DNA from: Blastobasis lacticolella
Lineage: Eukaryota > Arthropoda > Insecta > Lepidoptera > Blastobasidae
Assembly (NCBI GenBank): GCA_905147135.1
Contig: LR990056.1
Location: 10,116,001 to 10,180,000, forward strand
Reading direction: 5' to 3'
DNA: 64,000 nt
In this document: piece by piece, positions 11,350 to 19,309 of the stretch
Numbering within the stretch: the first letter of the stretch is position 1
How the letters are laid out: the number at the start of each line of letters is the position of its first letter
Program-made: the position numbers and the translations under genes
The notes under the pieces: generated by a model
Told to the model about the DNA's origin: nothing
Seen by the model: only the letters and a program-made list of their open reading frames with translations
The model's database searches: none

Positions 11350-12340
11350 ATAAAAGGAACAAGGAAAGCCGATCGTGTCCTCACATACTTGAATACCTAC
11401 ATAACACCACGCCTCTTTCAACATACCTGTTGCAATTAATAGTCTTGACAAAAACTCAGCTCACAACGTCGCTTAGTCAACCTGTCTTTTCTAATAGATT
11501 CGATATTTTTCACCTGACTTTTCGTTAGTTACTTACTTACTACAACGGAACGTACACTTATCCAATCGGTCCCCATTGTCATTATGACTACTATCCCATT
11601 TTGTTTAGTCCCGATTTGACTAGTTTTTGATAATGACAAGTGGTCACCTTTGTCTACAGAGCGAAATCTTCCAAATCATCAAAGTTGCCTGCTTTCCCAT
11701 TTCGTCGAGTATTCCTTTAATCGTGTAAAATACTAGTTTGACCATGGATCATAACCCTCGGTCCTCCCGTTTCACAGGGATGATTTTGATGTCGAATTAT
11801 AAATTCCAAACCAAAAAAAATTTGTAAATAAAAAAAAATGGTTTTTTTAACTGTAAAATTTTGTGTTAATCAGCACGCTCAAAACACTTAAAATGTGATG
11901 TTTTTTATGTTCTCTTCTTCAAGATATTTGCCTCTTAGTAAAATTTTTATCTTCCCATTATTTAACAATTGGGGTTTTCCCTCGCCAGGATCAGACTTAG
12001 GTCAAATCTTATCTCTTTTGTCTCCAGTCAGTAGCTCAAAAATGATCTTTTGAATCGAACTATTTATAAGTTTTTGAGTCTTTTTCCTGCTATAGTTTTC
12101 TAAAGTCGGTATTACATTTGAGCTTAGTGCTCACGGAAATTATGACTAATGACTGATAGTCCTTACCTAGAGTATTTGAACTCAAAATTATAATTCTTTC
12201 AACAGTGATCTCTCGTATGTGTATTGAATAAATTTTTGATATTGAGTGATGAAATAATGAGCGGATTTGTATTTTTTACGTACAAATTTTCAGGCTTATA
12301 AAAGTTTTCACAGGTCCCACTTATCGATGTTAACAAAAAA
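11350..12340. other. AT-rich non-coding DNA left of the viral block
   Basis: No gene, repeat family or viral sequence was recognised. Presumed host DNA. Confidence 0.4.
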
Positions 12341-12341
12341 A

Positions 12342-12461
12342 AAATTATATTTAATTATTTACGAAATTTAATTAATAGATTGAAGTTTGTAAGATCAAAG
12401 TCTATATACACTTTGATCTTAGCCATGAGGCCGAGAAGGCTTAATAAGTCCTTCCCGCTTA
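12342..12461. repeat. 120-bp direct repeat, copy 1
   Basis: Identical to 12581-12700 except for one base (g/a near the right end). The two copies are 239 bp apart with a 119-bp unique spacer. The unit carries the U2-like fragment and a perfect inverted repeat (taagatcaaag / ctttgatctta). Confidence 0.97.
12407..12441 (-). pseudogene. U2 snRNA 5'-end fragment, copy 1
   Basis: The minus strand reads GCCTTCTCGGCCTCATGG and continues CTAAGATCAAAGTGTA. This matches insect U2 snRNA nucleotides about 4-36 with two small differences (one extra C; T to C in GGCCTTATGG). It covers the branch-site-recognition neighbourhood but stops before stem IIa, and no Sm site follows. It is therefore a fragment and not a working U2 gene. 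The U2 comparison is from memory of the conserved 5' end. Confidence 0.8.
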
Positions 12462-12497
12462 CTCCCGCAGTTGCCTAGGCTCCAAACCAAGTAATCA

Positions 12498-12535
12498 AAG
12501 ATTGCAAGCATGAAAATCATTGAACTTGCAATCTT
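12498..12535. repeat. hairpin in the spacer between the 120-bp repeats
   Basis: Perfect 11-bp arms (aagattgcaag / cttgcaatctt) with a 16-bp loop. Confidence 0.9.
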
Positions 12536-12580
12536 ATTAGATGAACCTCATTCTCCGCCGTCCATCTTACGGCATTAAAT

Positions 12581-12700
12581 AAATTATATTTAATTATTTA
12601 CGAAATTTAATTAATAGATTGAAGTTTGTAAGATCAAAGTCTATATACACTTTGATCTTAGCCATGAGGCCGAGAAGGCTTAATAAGTCCTTCCCACTTA
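12581..12700. repeat. 120-bp direct repeat, copy 2, abutting viral DNA
   Basis: Second copy of the 12342 unit. Identity to copy 1 stops at about 12700, and the sequence continues directly into the ankyrin gene. The repeat edge therefore marks the left junction of the viral block. Confidence 0.97.
12646..12680 (-). pseudogene. U2 snRNA 5'-end fragment, copy 2
   Basis: Same U2-derived segment as at 12407-12441, inside the second 120-bp repeat. Confidence 0.8.
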
Positions 12701-13023
12701 ACAAGGTCGTAGTTTTTACTAACAACAGCCTGATGAAGAACCGAATTGCCAGTTCGATTCTTGGCGTTGATATTAGCGCCCAAACTCAAAAGTTTTTCCA
12801 TCAGATCTATTGCAAGTTGCCCTGTATGAAGGTAGGCAACGATATGGACACATTCCTGTCCACTGCAGTTTCGTTCTTGCAGGAGAAACCTGTTTGAGGG
12901 CATTATAAACCGACTGACTCGTTCCAAAAATACAAGAGAGCCTTCGGTAACAATCTCATGGAATACATTAGTGCCAGCTGATGGCATTTTTTTAAAAATA
13001 TTTAAAATAGTTGCAGAATCCAT
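12697..13023 (-). pseudogene. bracovirus-type ankyrin (vankyrin), 3'-truncated
   Basis: Encodes the N-terminal ~109 residues of a viral I-kappa-B-like ankyrin protein. Visible parts are a leader (MDSATILNIFKKM...), a first helix pair around FHEIV, and one and a half ankyrin repeats including 'LLSLGANINAKNRTGNSVLH'. At about 12700 the frame runs out of viral DNA into the host 120-bp repeat, adds 12 unrelated residues and stops, so at least the last repeats are missing. An open frame extends upstream to 13113. However, a TATA box (13099-13106) and a TCAGT initiator (13074-13078, 30 bp apart) lie inside that extension, so the start is the ATG at 13023. The intact relative is at 15419-15892. Family role (known): such proteins bind Rel/NF-kB factors and dampen insect immune signalling. 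A product from this copy, if made, is unlikely to fold fully. Confidence 0.8.
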
Positions 13024-13073
13024 TTTTTTAAGAAACATTACAGGAGTTAAGTTGTGACAGACGAAAATGGAGT

Positions 13074-13106
13074 ACTGAAAACTGGCACACAATTTTCCTT
13101 TTATAT
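13074..13106 (-). promoter_or_regulatory. TATA box and initiator of the truncated ankyrin gene
   Basis: TATAAAAG on the minus strand (13099-13106), with TCAGT whose A is at 13076. The spacing of 30 bp is ideal for an insect core promoter. Confidence 0.65.
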
Positions 13107-13412
13107 GACCCATATCTGGGACTAAGATCGGTTTAACAATGAAAAGATTATAATGTAGGTCATCTTTGGTCTATTTTTGCTCTAGAATGACAATACCATA
13201 TGAGTATTCTTTTCATTTGATTGCTAGGCTGATAATTAGAAGAAAAAAAAAACAAAACGAGGGGTATGCGCGTAGTTTTATTTCGCGAAAATCACAGTGA
13301 CAATTCCTTCAAAAGTTTTAATCAATTACGACATACATTCTAATAACGATTATATATTGTTTCTGTGTAGAATATTGGCTCATAATTAGTACAAATGTGC
13401 ACAATACATCAG

Positions 13413-13678
13413 TCAAGGGTCACAAAAGAGTTGTCTCACTTCAGAATACATGTCAAAATAGCCGCAAAAACTCATGAAGCACAGTATAAATAAATACATA
13501 TTGTTCTACAGCGAAAACACTTGAGCGTCTTTGTTCTCGTATTTGTATCACAGTTTCGGGCACTGAAAGTTTCTCGGTCCTTGCTAATTGAGTTACACAT
13601 GAGTTTATAGCACAAAACGTCCCACTTCTTCCAATCCCAGCACTGCAGTGAACAATAACAGGTCCAGTGGGTGCATTT
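13413..13678 (-). pseudogene. C-terminal fragment of a bracovirus-type PTP
   Basis: Minus-strand frame begins at the catalytic P-loop region. The signature HCSAGIGRSG is intact, followed by the helix with QIREQRR and EQYVFIY. Near 13455 the frame is shifted by one base, which puts a stop at 13453-13455. In the next frame the sequence continues to the family's usual C-terminal end at 13413. The first two thirds of the domain are absent: viral coding sequence stops near 13678 and a non-coding repeat follows. It is closely related to the neighbouring intact PTP (13871-14896) and is best explained as a second copy from a tandem duplication that later lost its 5' part. Confidence 0.85.
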
Positions 13679-13690
13679 CATGGAATTAAG

Positions 13691-13849
13691 TGGAATTAAG
13701 TGATAACTCATTCTTTATATCTATTGTAAGCCCCAAGTCCACATTATCAATGACATAACCATAAAATTTGTTTGTTTATAAAGACACTTTTCGCAGTAGA
13801 TACGAATTTCTGAGAAACAGACTTGAGTTAAGATCATGTAAACTTTAAT
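13691..13849. repeat. viral direct repeat, copy 1
   Basis: About 158 bp, nearly identical to 14972-15129 (a few substitutions and one indel). In the minus-strand direction it lies just before the truncated PTP fragment; the other copy lies just upstream of the intact PTP. A short 'tggaattaag' doublet at its right-hand start marks the deletion joint. Confidence 0.95.
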
Positions 13850-13870
13850 CAAAACAAATGTGTACATCAG

Positions 13871-14896
13871 TCAAGGCACACAAAAGAGTTCCCTTATCAT
13901 AGGATAAATTTCAAATAACTGCAATAAGTCATGCAGAACAGTGTAAATATATTTATATTGTTCTTCAGTTATAACACTTAAATGCCGCTGTTCGCGTATC
14001 TGCATTACAATTTTGGGTACTGAGACTTTTTTGGTTCTTGCTAGTTGATAGATACAAGAATCTATAGCGCAAAAAGTTCCTGTTCTTCCGACCCCAGCAC
14101 TACAGTGAACAATAATAGGTCCAGGTGCTGGCCCACTCACTGCTTTGTTCAAAGCGTTTTGATATTGCGTATTTATATCTCTAATAAAGTTTAAAAATGA
14201 TTTACTGTTGGGAGGTGTTCCATGCTCTGGCCAATCTACGTACCGATAATGTAGTGTCACTCTCGTTTCATCGGTGGTAGAATTATAAACTTCAAATAGT
14301 GACCTAATGTATCCTGAATTGTCCTTGATCTCTAATAATGTTCTGATTGAAAAATCATTGGTTTTAAAAATATCTTGTTTGTCACGAGAAGTAGCCCAGT
14401 ATTGCGCACATTTTTCATTCCCATTATCCTGGAATCCTGTTAGCATGACAATAATTGGAGAATTCTGCTCCCAGACCATCTGCCAAAATTGATTAACTGT
14501 TTTTTTCAGAGGTCCCTGAGTCGCCACAAACTTCTTGGGTCTTCCATAGTGATCAACATAATTAGCATGGATGTAATCAGTATTACCTTCTTTAGGCGTA
14601 ATTGTCACCCGAGATTCGTCCCAGCAGGCGACGTCGAAGTAACGATTTTTGTCTTGATTTTCTGGCTTTGAAAAGTGCTCAAACGATCCAATGAGCGGCT
14701 GTGACGTGATGTAATTATGCTCCGACCCGACAACTTCTAAATAATTGGGTTGATTTCTTCTGCTTCTAAATTCGTCCTCACTCACTGCAGCTACTTTTTG
14801 GTCATTTACTTCGATATTTAAGTACATTTTTAATTTTTTGACAATGCGACTGTACGTAATGAGGTCCCGAAGAAGACTATACAAAGTATCTATCAA
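13871..14896 (-). CDS. bracovirus-type protein tyrosine phosphatase (PTP-1)
   Basis: Classical single-domain tyrosine phosphatase, intronless, open over 341 codons. In order: KNRYFDVACWDESRV (substrate-recognition start), DYIHANYV (phosphotyrosine loop), FVATQGPL, FWQMVWE, the acid loop W222-P223-E224 (WPEHG where most PTPs have WPD), the P-loop HCSAGVGRTG with nucleophile Cys265 and Arg271, and QIREQR...EEQYKYIY near the end. The Asp-to-Glu change in the acid loop may lower activity but leaves an acid. A TATAAG at 14903-14908 lies only 12 bp before the first ATG. The internal ATG at 14827 (318 residues, usual family length) is therefore a better start. Family knowledge: PTPs are the largest gene family of bracoviruses from Cotesia-like wasps; some are active, and they act in caterpillar haemocytes on signalling and phagocytosis. 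Role in this genome is unknown. Confidence 0.88.
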   Translation of the reverse strand: MIDTLYSLLRDLITYSRIVKKLKMYLNIEVNDQKVAAVSEDEFRSRRNQPNYLEVVGSEHNYITSQPLIGSFEHFSKPENQDKNRYFDVACWDESRVTITPKEGNTDYIHANYVDHYGRPKKFVATQGPLKKTVNQFWQMVWEQNSPIIVMLTGFQDNGNEKCAQYWATSRDKQDIFKTNDFSIRTLLEIKDNSGYIRSLFEVYNSTTDETRVTLHYRYVDWPEHGTPPNSKSFLNFIRDINTQYQNALNKAVSGPAPGPIIVHCSAGVGRTGTFCAIDSCIYQLARTKKVSVPKIVMQIREQRHLSVITEEQYKYIYTVLHDLLQLFEIYPMIRELFCVP

Positions 14897-14971
14897 CTGG
14901 CGCTTATATTAAATGACGAGTCAATGGATGACACTCCCGGGTCACGAACGTCTGCTGATAAGTCTATTACA

Positions 14972-15129
14972 TGGAATTAAGTGATAACTCATTCTTTATA
15001 TCTATTGTAAGCCCCAAGTCCACATTATCAATGACATAACCATAAAATTTGTTTGTTTATAAAGACACTTTTCGCAGTAGATACGAATTTCTAAGTAACA
15101 GACTTGAGTTAAGATAATGTAAACTTTAA
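14972..15129. repeat. viral direct repeat, copy 2
   Basis: Upstream of PTP-1 on the minus strand, nearly identical to 13691-13849. It marks the duplicated unit of about 1.28 kb. Confidence 0.95.
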
Positions 15130-15418
15130 TTAAATTATACCTACATTCTAATGGCAATGATAATATTACTCTTAACTACAATATTGTAATAGTATAGACC
15201 AAACTAGTCGTAAGGGAACCTGTTGCTAATTTGTAATAAAATTACCTTGACTTAAAATTCACCCATTTAATAAAACACTTCAAACCTGCGGCTCATAAAA
15301 TCAAATTATCCATAAAACTTATTACCTAATACTAATCAATACGATATAATTAATAGCTTCAAAATTATGTTTAAACACCCTAAAAATTACAATAAGCTGA
15401 TGGACCTAAGCTTGTTCA
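15130..15418. other. AT-rich spacer inside the viral block
   Basis: No reading frame of note. It holds the 3' untranslated region of the ankyrin gene and leads into the PTP repeat. Confidence 0.5.
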
Positions 15419-15892
15419 CTAAACACTCGGATTTTGTTTTTCTTTTTCACTCGAAAACATTTTCATCATTTTGTAATTATTGTTTTGTTCTGCCACTTCA
15501 TACGCCGTTAGTCCACTGTTGTTTTTTATATTCATATCAGCACGCATTAAAACCAGCCAGTCGATGAGCACGTAGTCCTCTCGTTTTACTGCTATGTGCA
15601 AAACAGTGTCTCCTGTGCCATCTTGCGCGTCCAAATCCGCTCCCATGTCGAGTAGTTGAGCAATTATTCTTTCTGCTCGAGATTCTCTTAGGATCTTAGC
15701 GGCACTATGTAGACACGTGTCCCCGTCGTCATTCTTTATTTTCAGTATTGGCTCCAGTTCGTTTCGACGGGTCGCGTTCCAAATGCGATCCAAAATATTA
15801 TCAAGGTCTGCTTCAGCAATCAAATGGAACATAGTATTATTCCTTTCAGACTTTACTTGGCCAAAAATGTTGTTAAGTTTGCGCGAAGACAT
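15419..15892 (-). CDS. bracovirus-type I-kappa-B-like ankyrin protein (vankyrin)
   Basis: 157 residues, intronless, intact, and the usual length of this viral family. After a leader (MSSRKLNNIFGQVKSE) and a first helix pair around FHLIAEADLDNI, three ankyrin repeats are visible: residues ~56-91 (DGDTCLHSAAK...LLDMGADLDAQD), ~92-124 (GTGDTVLHIAVK...RADMNIKN) and ~125-147 (SGLTAYEVAEQ). The N-terminal phosphorylation/degradation region and the PEST tail of cellular I-kappa-B/Cactus are absent. That is the known basis for constitutive binding of Rel/NF-kB by viral ankyrins. A TATA box (15960-15967) and a TCATTG initiator (15932-15937) precede the start. It sits between two PTP genes, the ank+PTP pairing known from Cotesia bracovirus circles. 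Confidence 0.9.
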   Translation of the reverse strand: MSSRKLNNIFGQVKSERNNTMFHLIAEADLDNILDRIWNATRRNELEPILKIKNDDGDTCLHSAAKILRESRAERIIAQLLDMGADLDAQDGTGDTVLHIAVKREDYVLIDWLVLMRADMNIKNNSGLTAYEVAEQNNNYKMMKMFSSEKEKQNPSV

Positions 15893-15931
15893 TTTTTAGA
15901 GAGCTTGGTTACTTCTTGACGTCCCGAATTT

Positions 15932-15967
15932 CAATGATACTACATCCTACTGGAAGACTCTTATATA
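15932..15967 (-). promoter_or_regulatory. core promoter of the intact ankyrin gene
   Basis: TATATAAG on the minus strand starts at 15967 and the A of TCATTG is at 15935, 32 bp downstream. The leader before the ATG is about 40 nt. Confidence 0.65.
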
Positions 15968-16709
15968 GCCAGCTGATATAATCAAATCTATAAATAAAAA
16001 CAACTTCCATCGCCGGTTTTCCCGTAGGTTCAATGTCGTCGCGCTCGGAATTCACGTGTCCTCCATATAGTTCGTTGCTAATCTAATTACTTCATATTGT
16101 TTACAAATCATGTGTGTACTTGTGTAAGCAAGTAAAAAGTTATACTTTTTTGGTGTAACTTGAAAAAGAATTTTTCTATGCATTCAAATAAATTTTAATT
16201 GAGTCAAATTATCAATTAATAAAACTAATAGATAAATATTAATGTTGTTTGTACAGCCGGGAACAAAGTTATGGTATAATTCATGATGCAATTCTTATTA
16301 TATTGATCTTTTGATTACTTAAAGTTTACTCCATTATGGCGATTCACTTACTGTATAGGAAGTATTACTTGAAAATTAATAGGGTAAAATAACAAAAAAA
16401 ATATTTAATTTCATGTACTGAAACGTGATGCGTCATATCGACGCTTTAGTTATTTAAAGTCCATATACAGGATTTTTAATTATACCTAAATTTAACAATA
16501 CCATTGTTAGGAACATTCAAAGAAAAAAAGTTCATGATAACATTATACTCGCTGATAGGCTTGTTAATTAACCACAGGGGAATTTCGATTGTTAAAATTA
16601 ATTTTTAATGATGATGAAATAAGTATTAAATTCAAAAGACTGGAACATCGTGCGTCATATTGGTTAGATTATCGATACTGGGAGGAAAAAGTTAATATTA
16701 ATGCTGAAA
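15968..16709. other. divergent intergenic region of the viral block
   Basis: About 740 bp of AT-rich DNA between the minus-strand ankyrin gene and the plus-strand PTP. The block 'tgcgtcatat' occurs twice (16429 and 16651), each with nearby 'gaaacgtg/gaacatcg' sequence. No coding signal. Confidence 0.45.
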
Positions 16710-16715
16710 CAGGAC

Positions 16716-16751
16716 TATAAATATGCCACTCTGAGTACAAAAATTTTCAGT
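16716..16751 (+). promoter_or_regulatory. core promoter of PTP-2
   Basis: TATAAATA at 16716-16723 and initiator TCAGT at 16747-16751 (A at 16749), spacing 33 bp. The predicted leader to the ATG at 16810 is about 60 nt. Confidence 0.7.
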
Positions 16752-16809
16752 TGACACTGATCTCTGGTTAAAACAAGGACTTTTATCCTACGAAAGTGAA
16801 TTCTCAAAA

Positions 16810-17694
16810 ATGGGCGGAATTAGCACAAGACAACAGTCTGGAGCTAGTTACGATGAAGAAAGTATAATCAAGACCCTCGAACAACAGCATCGGAGATTAT
16901 TAAACGAACGGGTTAATTACAGCTGCAAGATATCGATGCAGGCAGAAAATATTATGAAAAATAGATACTGGTTCTTACCTTGTTTTGATTACAACAGGGT
17001 GATCCTACCAACAGAAAATGGAGAAAACAATTATATTAATGCCAATCATGTCAACGGATACAAAACCCTGGACAAGTACTTGTGCTGTCAGGGCCCGCTT
17101 AAGTCAACAGCTGAAGATTTTTGGAAAATGGTGTTTGCTTATCAATCCAGAGTCATTGTTATGCTGACAAAGACACAGGATAAAGGACGGGAAGCTTGTT
17201 ACCAGTATTGGAGCCCGGAGAAAGGAAGGACAGTGTTCTTTGGCGACTTTACTATTGAAACAAGGAAAATAAAGACCTTTCGTGACCATATAGTGACCAA
17301 GCTGCGGGTGACAGACGACAGTGGAGACTCATTGGACCTTACACACTTTGCCTACACTGACTGGTCTCATAAAAGCATGCCTCAGAGCCGATCAGACTTT
17401 TTCAACTTTGTCCTCAAAGCCAGAAAGGCTCAAGCATATGCGGAGTTGGACGGCAGGAGCTCTAACTTCCCTCCTATGGTGGTCCACTGTTCTGCTGCAA
17501 CAAATCGCACGGGGGTCTTTTGCGCTCTAGACATCAGCATATCAAAATATGATGAGAGCGCGACGGTTGACCTAGAAACTGTAGTAAGGGATCTCCGCAA
17601 GCAGAGAAAAAACTGCTTATCTATACCTATGTACTATGCATTTTGTTATCTAACGATTTTAGAATATGTTAAATTAGTTGCTAAGAAGACGTAG
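16810..17694 (+). CDS. bracovirus-type PTP with degraded catalytic motifs (PTP-2)
   Basis: 294 residues, intronless, intact, and starting in a good context (tcaaaaATGG). PTP fold landmarks are clear: KNRYW, NYINANHV, YLCCQGPL, DFWKMVF, IVMLTKTQDKGREACYQYW and VVHCSAATNRTGVFCALD. Cys227 and Arg233 of the P-loop remain, but the glycines are replaced (HCSAATNRTG instead of HCSAGxGRTG). The acid loop reads W185-S186-H187 with no Asp or Glu. The late Gln motif is changed to IPMYYAFCYL. Catalysis is therefore probably lost, while substrate binding may remain, a pattern known for several bracovirus PTPs. The N-terminus MGGIST fits an N-myristoylation site. It is clearly diverged from PTP-1, so it is not part of the recent duplication. 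Confidence 0.9.
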   Translation: MGGISTRQQSGASYDEESIIKTLEQQHRRLLNERVNYSCKISMQAENIMKNRYWFLPCFDYNRVILPTENGENNYINANHVNGYKTLDKYLCCQGPLKSTAEDFWKMVFAYQSRVIVMLTKTQDKGREACYQYWSPEKGRTVFFGDFTIETRKIKTFRDHIVTKLRVTDDSGDSLDLTHFAYTDWSHKSMPQSRSDFFNFVLKARKAQAYAELDGRSSNFPPMVVHCSAATNRTGVFCALDISISKYDESATVDLETVVRDLRKQRKNCLSIPMYYAFCYLTILEYVKLVAKKT

Positions 17695-18660
17695 TGTTGA
17701 TATTGTAATTTATTTTTAAGACTAGTCTCTTAGTATCAAAATTATTATTATAAGTGTTTTATACCTTAGATAAAAGTTATTTCATCAAAATAATAACAAT
17801 TTTTTATTATTGTCCTCTTTTACCCACTTTTTAATAGCAAACCTTGCAATTTAAATTTAAAATAGTAGCTAGCGAATACAGAGTTTATAGTTCATTATAG
17901 TTAATCCCGCACTGCTGGTACAAAATGACTCACCCACAATACGTCGTTGTGACTTAATTAAGACTGGGTTTGAAAGCGCTATTGTATGAGTAATTGATTT
18001 TGGTTTCCCTGTAGTGACCATAAATCTATTTAATTGGGCGAAAGAAGTCCATGTTAGGCCATGAAGTAGTACCTATCCTTGAAACCTTGGAAATGTTATT
18101 GACACTTACTGAGTAAAACCTAGTTCATAGGTCAATGTTGACTGATAGTAACGTAGGCGCACTGGTGATCCAAATTTGTAGGTACCAACGATATTTGAAG
18201 TAAACAATTCTCGTTAACAATTATCTTTATTACTTCTTGGAATTGAAATGAACTATCGCAATCTCATTACCGAAAGGTCAATCAATGATTGATTGGAGCT
18301 TATCGCTCCAAAATTCTCAGTAGTCATTAGTTGAAACGTTAATTATTTTATTAACGGGTATATCGAGTTTATGTTTTCTTTACCTACTCTGTTGATGTTC
18401 TTTGAATACCGTCCCTTATACGAAGTATAATGGGCTCCATATGTTCACAATTTTAATTCTAATCGTAAAAAGCTATACATTATCATTTTTATTCGCAAAT
18501 TGTTTCACACTTATATCTAAATAATAAATAATTTATTCAAAAATTAAATTCGTTATACATATACATTTATAGATGTATACATACATCAGTGCCAAATTTT
18601 AACTAAGTCACTATAGCTATCGAGTTTCGAGATCGATAACTTTCCTGTTTCAACTCTTCC
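17695..18660. other. right flank of the viral block, junction unresolved
   Basis: AT-rich 3' sequence follows PTP-2. Host-type sequence with 'tagtaccta' and 'taggtacc' words is seen from about 18060, and a host LINE from 18675. The virus/host boundary must lie between 17700 and about 18060, but I cannot place it. Confidence 0.45.
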
Positions 18661-18674
18661 ATAATTACTTATCG

Positions 18675-18925
18675 TCCTAGTGCTTATCCCAGTCTCTGCC
18701 AGGGTCCGCTTTCCTGCTTTTTCTTCTCCACTTCACCCGTTCGCCGGCAGCCTTGTGTCGTAGGCCGTTGGCTCAGCGAAGTCAATCCATCGCTTCTTGG
18801 GTCGCCCACGGTGCCTCTTTCCTGATACCGGCAGATTCAGGCACCTGTTTCCCACGTGTCCTTGAGGCTTACGCAACACGTGACCATACCAGCGCAGGCA
18901 AGCCTCCTCGATCTTATCGTATTTT
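18675..18925 (-). mobile_element. LINE reverse transcriptase C-terminal remnant (RTE/CFDP2-like)
   Basis: Minus-strand frame contains LRWYGHVLRKPQGHVGNRC, then GRPKKRWIDF, the hallmark C-terminal end of RTE-like elements common in Lepidoptera. A premature end and decayed flanks make it non-functional. It is firm host DNA on the right of the viral block. Confidence 0.85.
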
Positions 18926-18989
18926 GTATAATAGATATTTATCATTTATTATTTCATTGATCCTCTTTACATAACAAACTAATAAAGAG

Positions 18990-19305
18990 GGGTGAATTGA
19001 ATACTTACATCTTACTTTCCAAGGCCACCCCTCACCCCCGCCTCCCTGCCAAGGCCTGCCTGAATCACCATCACGTAACTCTCTAAATTTCGTAATTAGT
19101 CAACACAGACCAATCACTCCTAAACTCCTCGTGTCACACCTTTTGTTATTTTATTCTGGGATATACTGAAGTGGGGTGTGGTGTGAGTGAGTAACTAAAA
19201 CATTGTAATAAAAAGTATAAGAAAAATGATTCTCATTGCTTTTTTGCGTTTGCATGAAACAGTAAACAGGAGAAAAGTCCATTTAACCAAATATTTATTT
19301 TTAAC
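18990..19305. other. non-coding, no recognised feature
   Basis: Includes a short pyrimidine-rich stretch (19020-19070). Nothing else seen. Confidence 0.4.
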
Positions 19306-19309
19306 TTAT

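Noticed and set aside
11093..11451. Two overlapping 89-95-codon minus-strand frames with Leu/Tyr/Pro/Thr repeats
   Set aside because: Translation of an 11-bp minisatellite inside a Helitron; both frames show the same artefact.
12619..12897. 92-codon plus-strand frame
   Set aside because: Runs antisense through the U2-bearing repeat and the ankyrin gene; no protein motif.
13023..13113. N-terminal extension of the truncated ankyrin protein
   Set aside because: It contains the TATA box and initiator of the gene, so it is promoter DNA; the ATG at 13023 was chosen.
13472..13711. 79-codon minus-strand frame with Cys/Trp-rich product
   Set aside because: Wrong frame of the PTP fragment; the +1 frame shows the HCSAGIGRSG signature.
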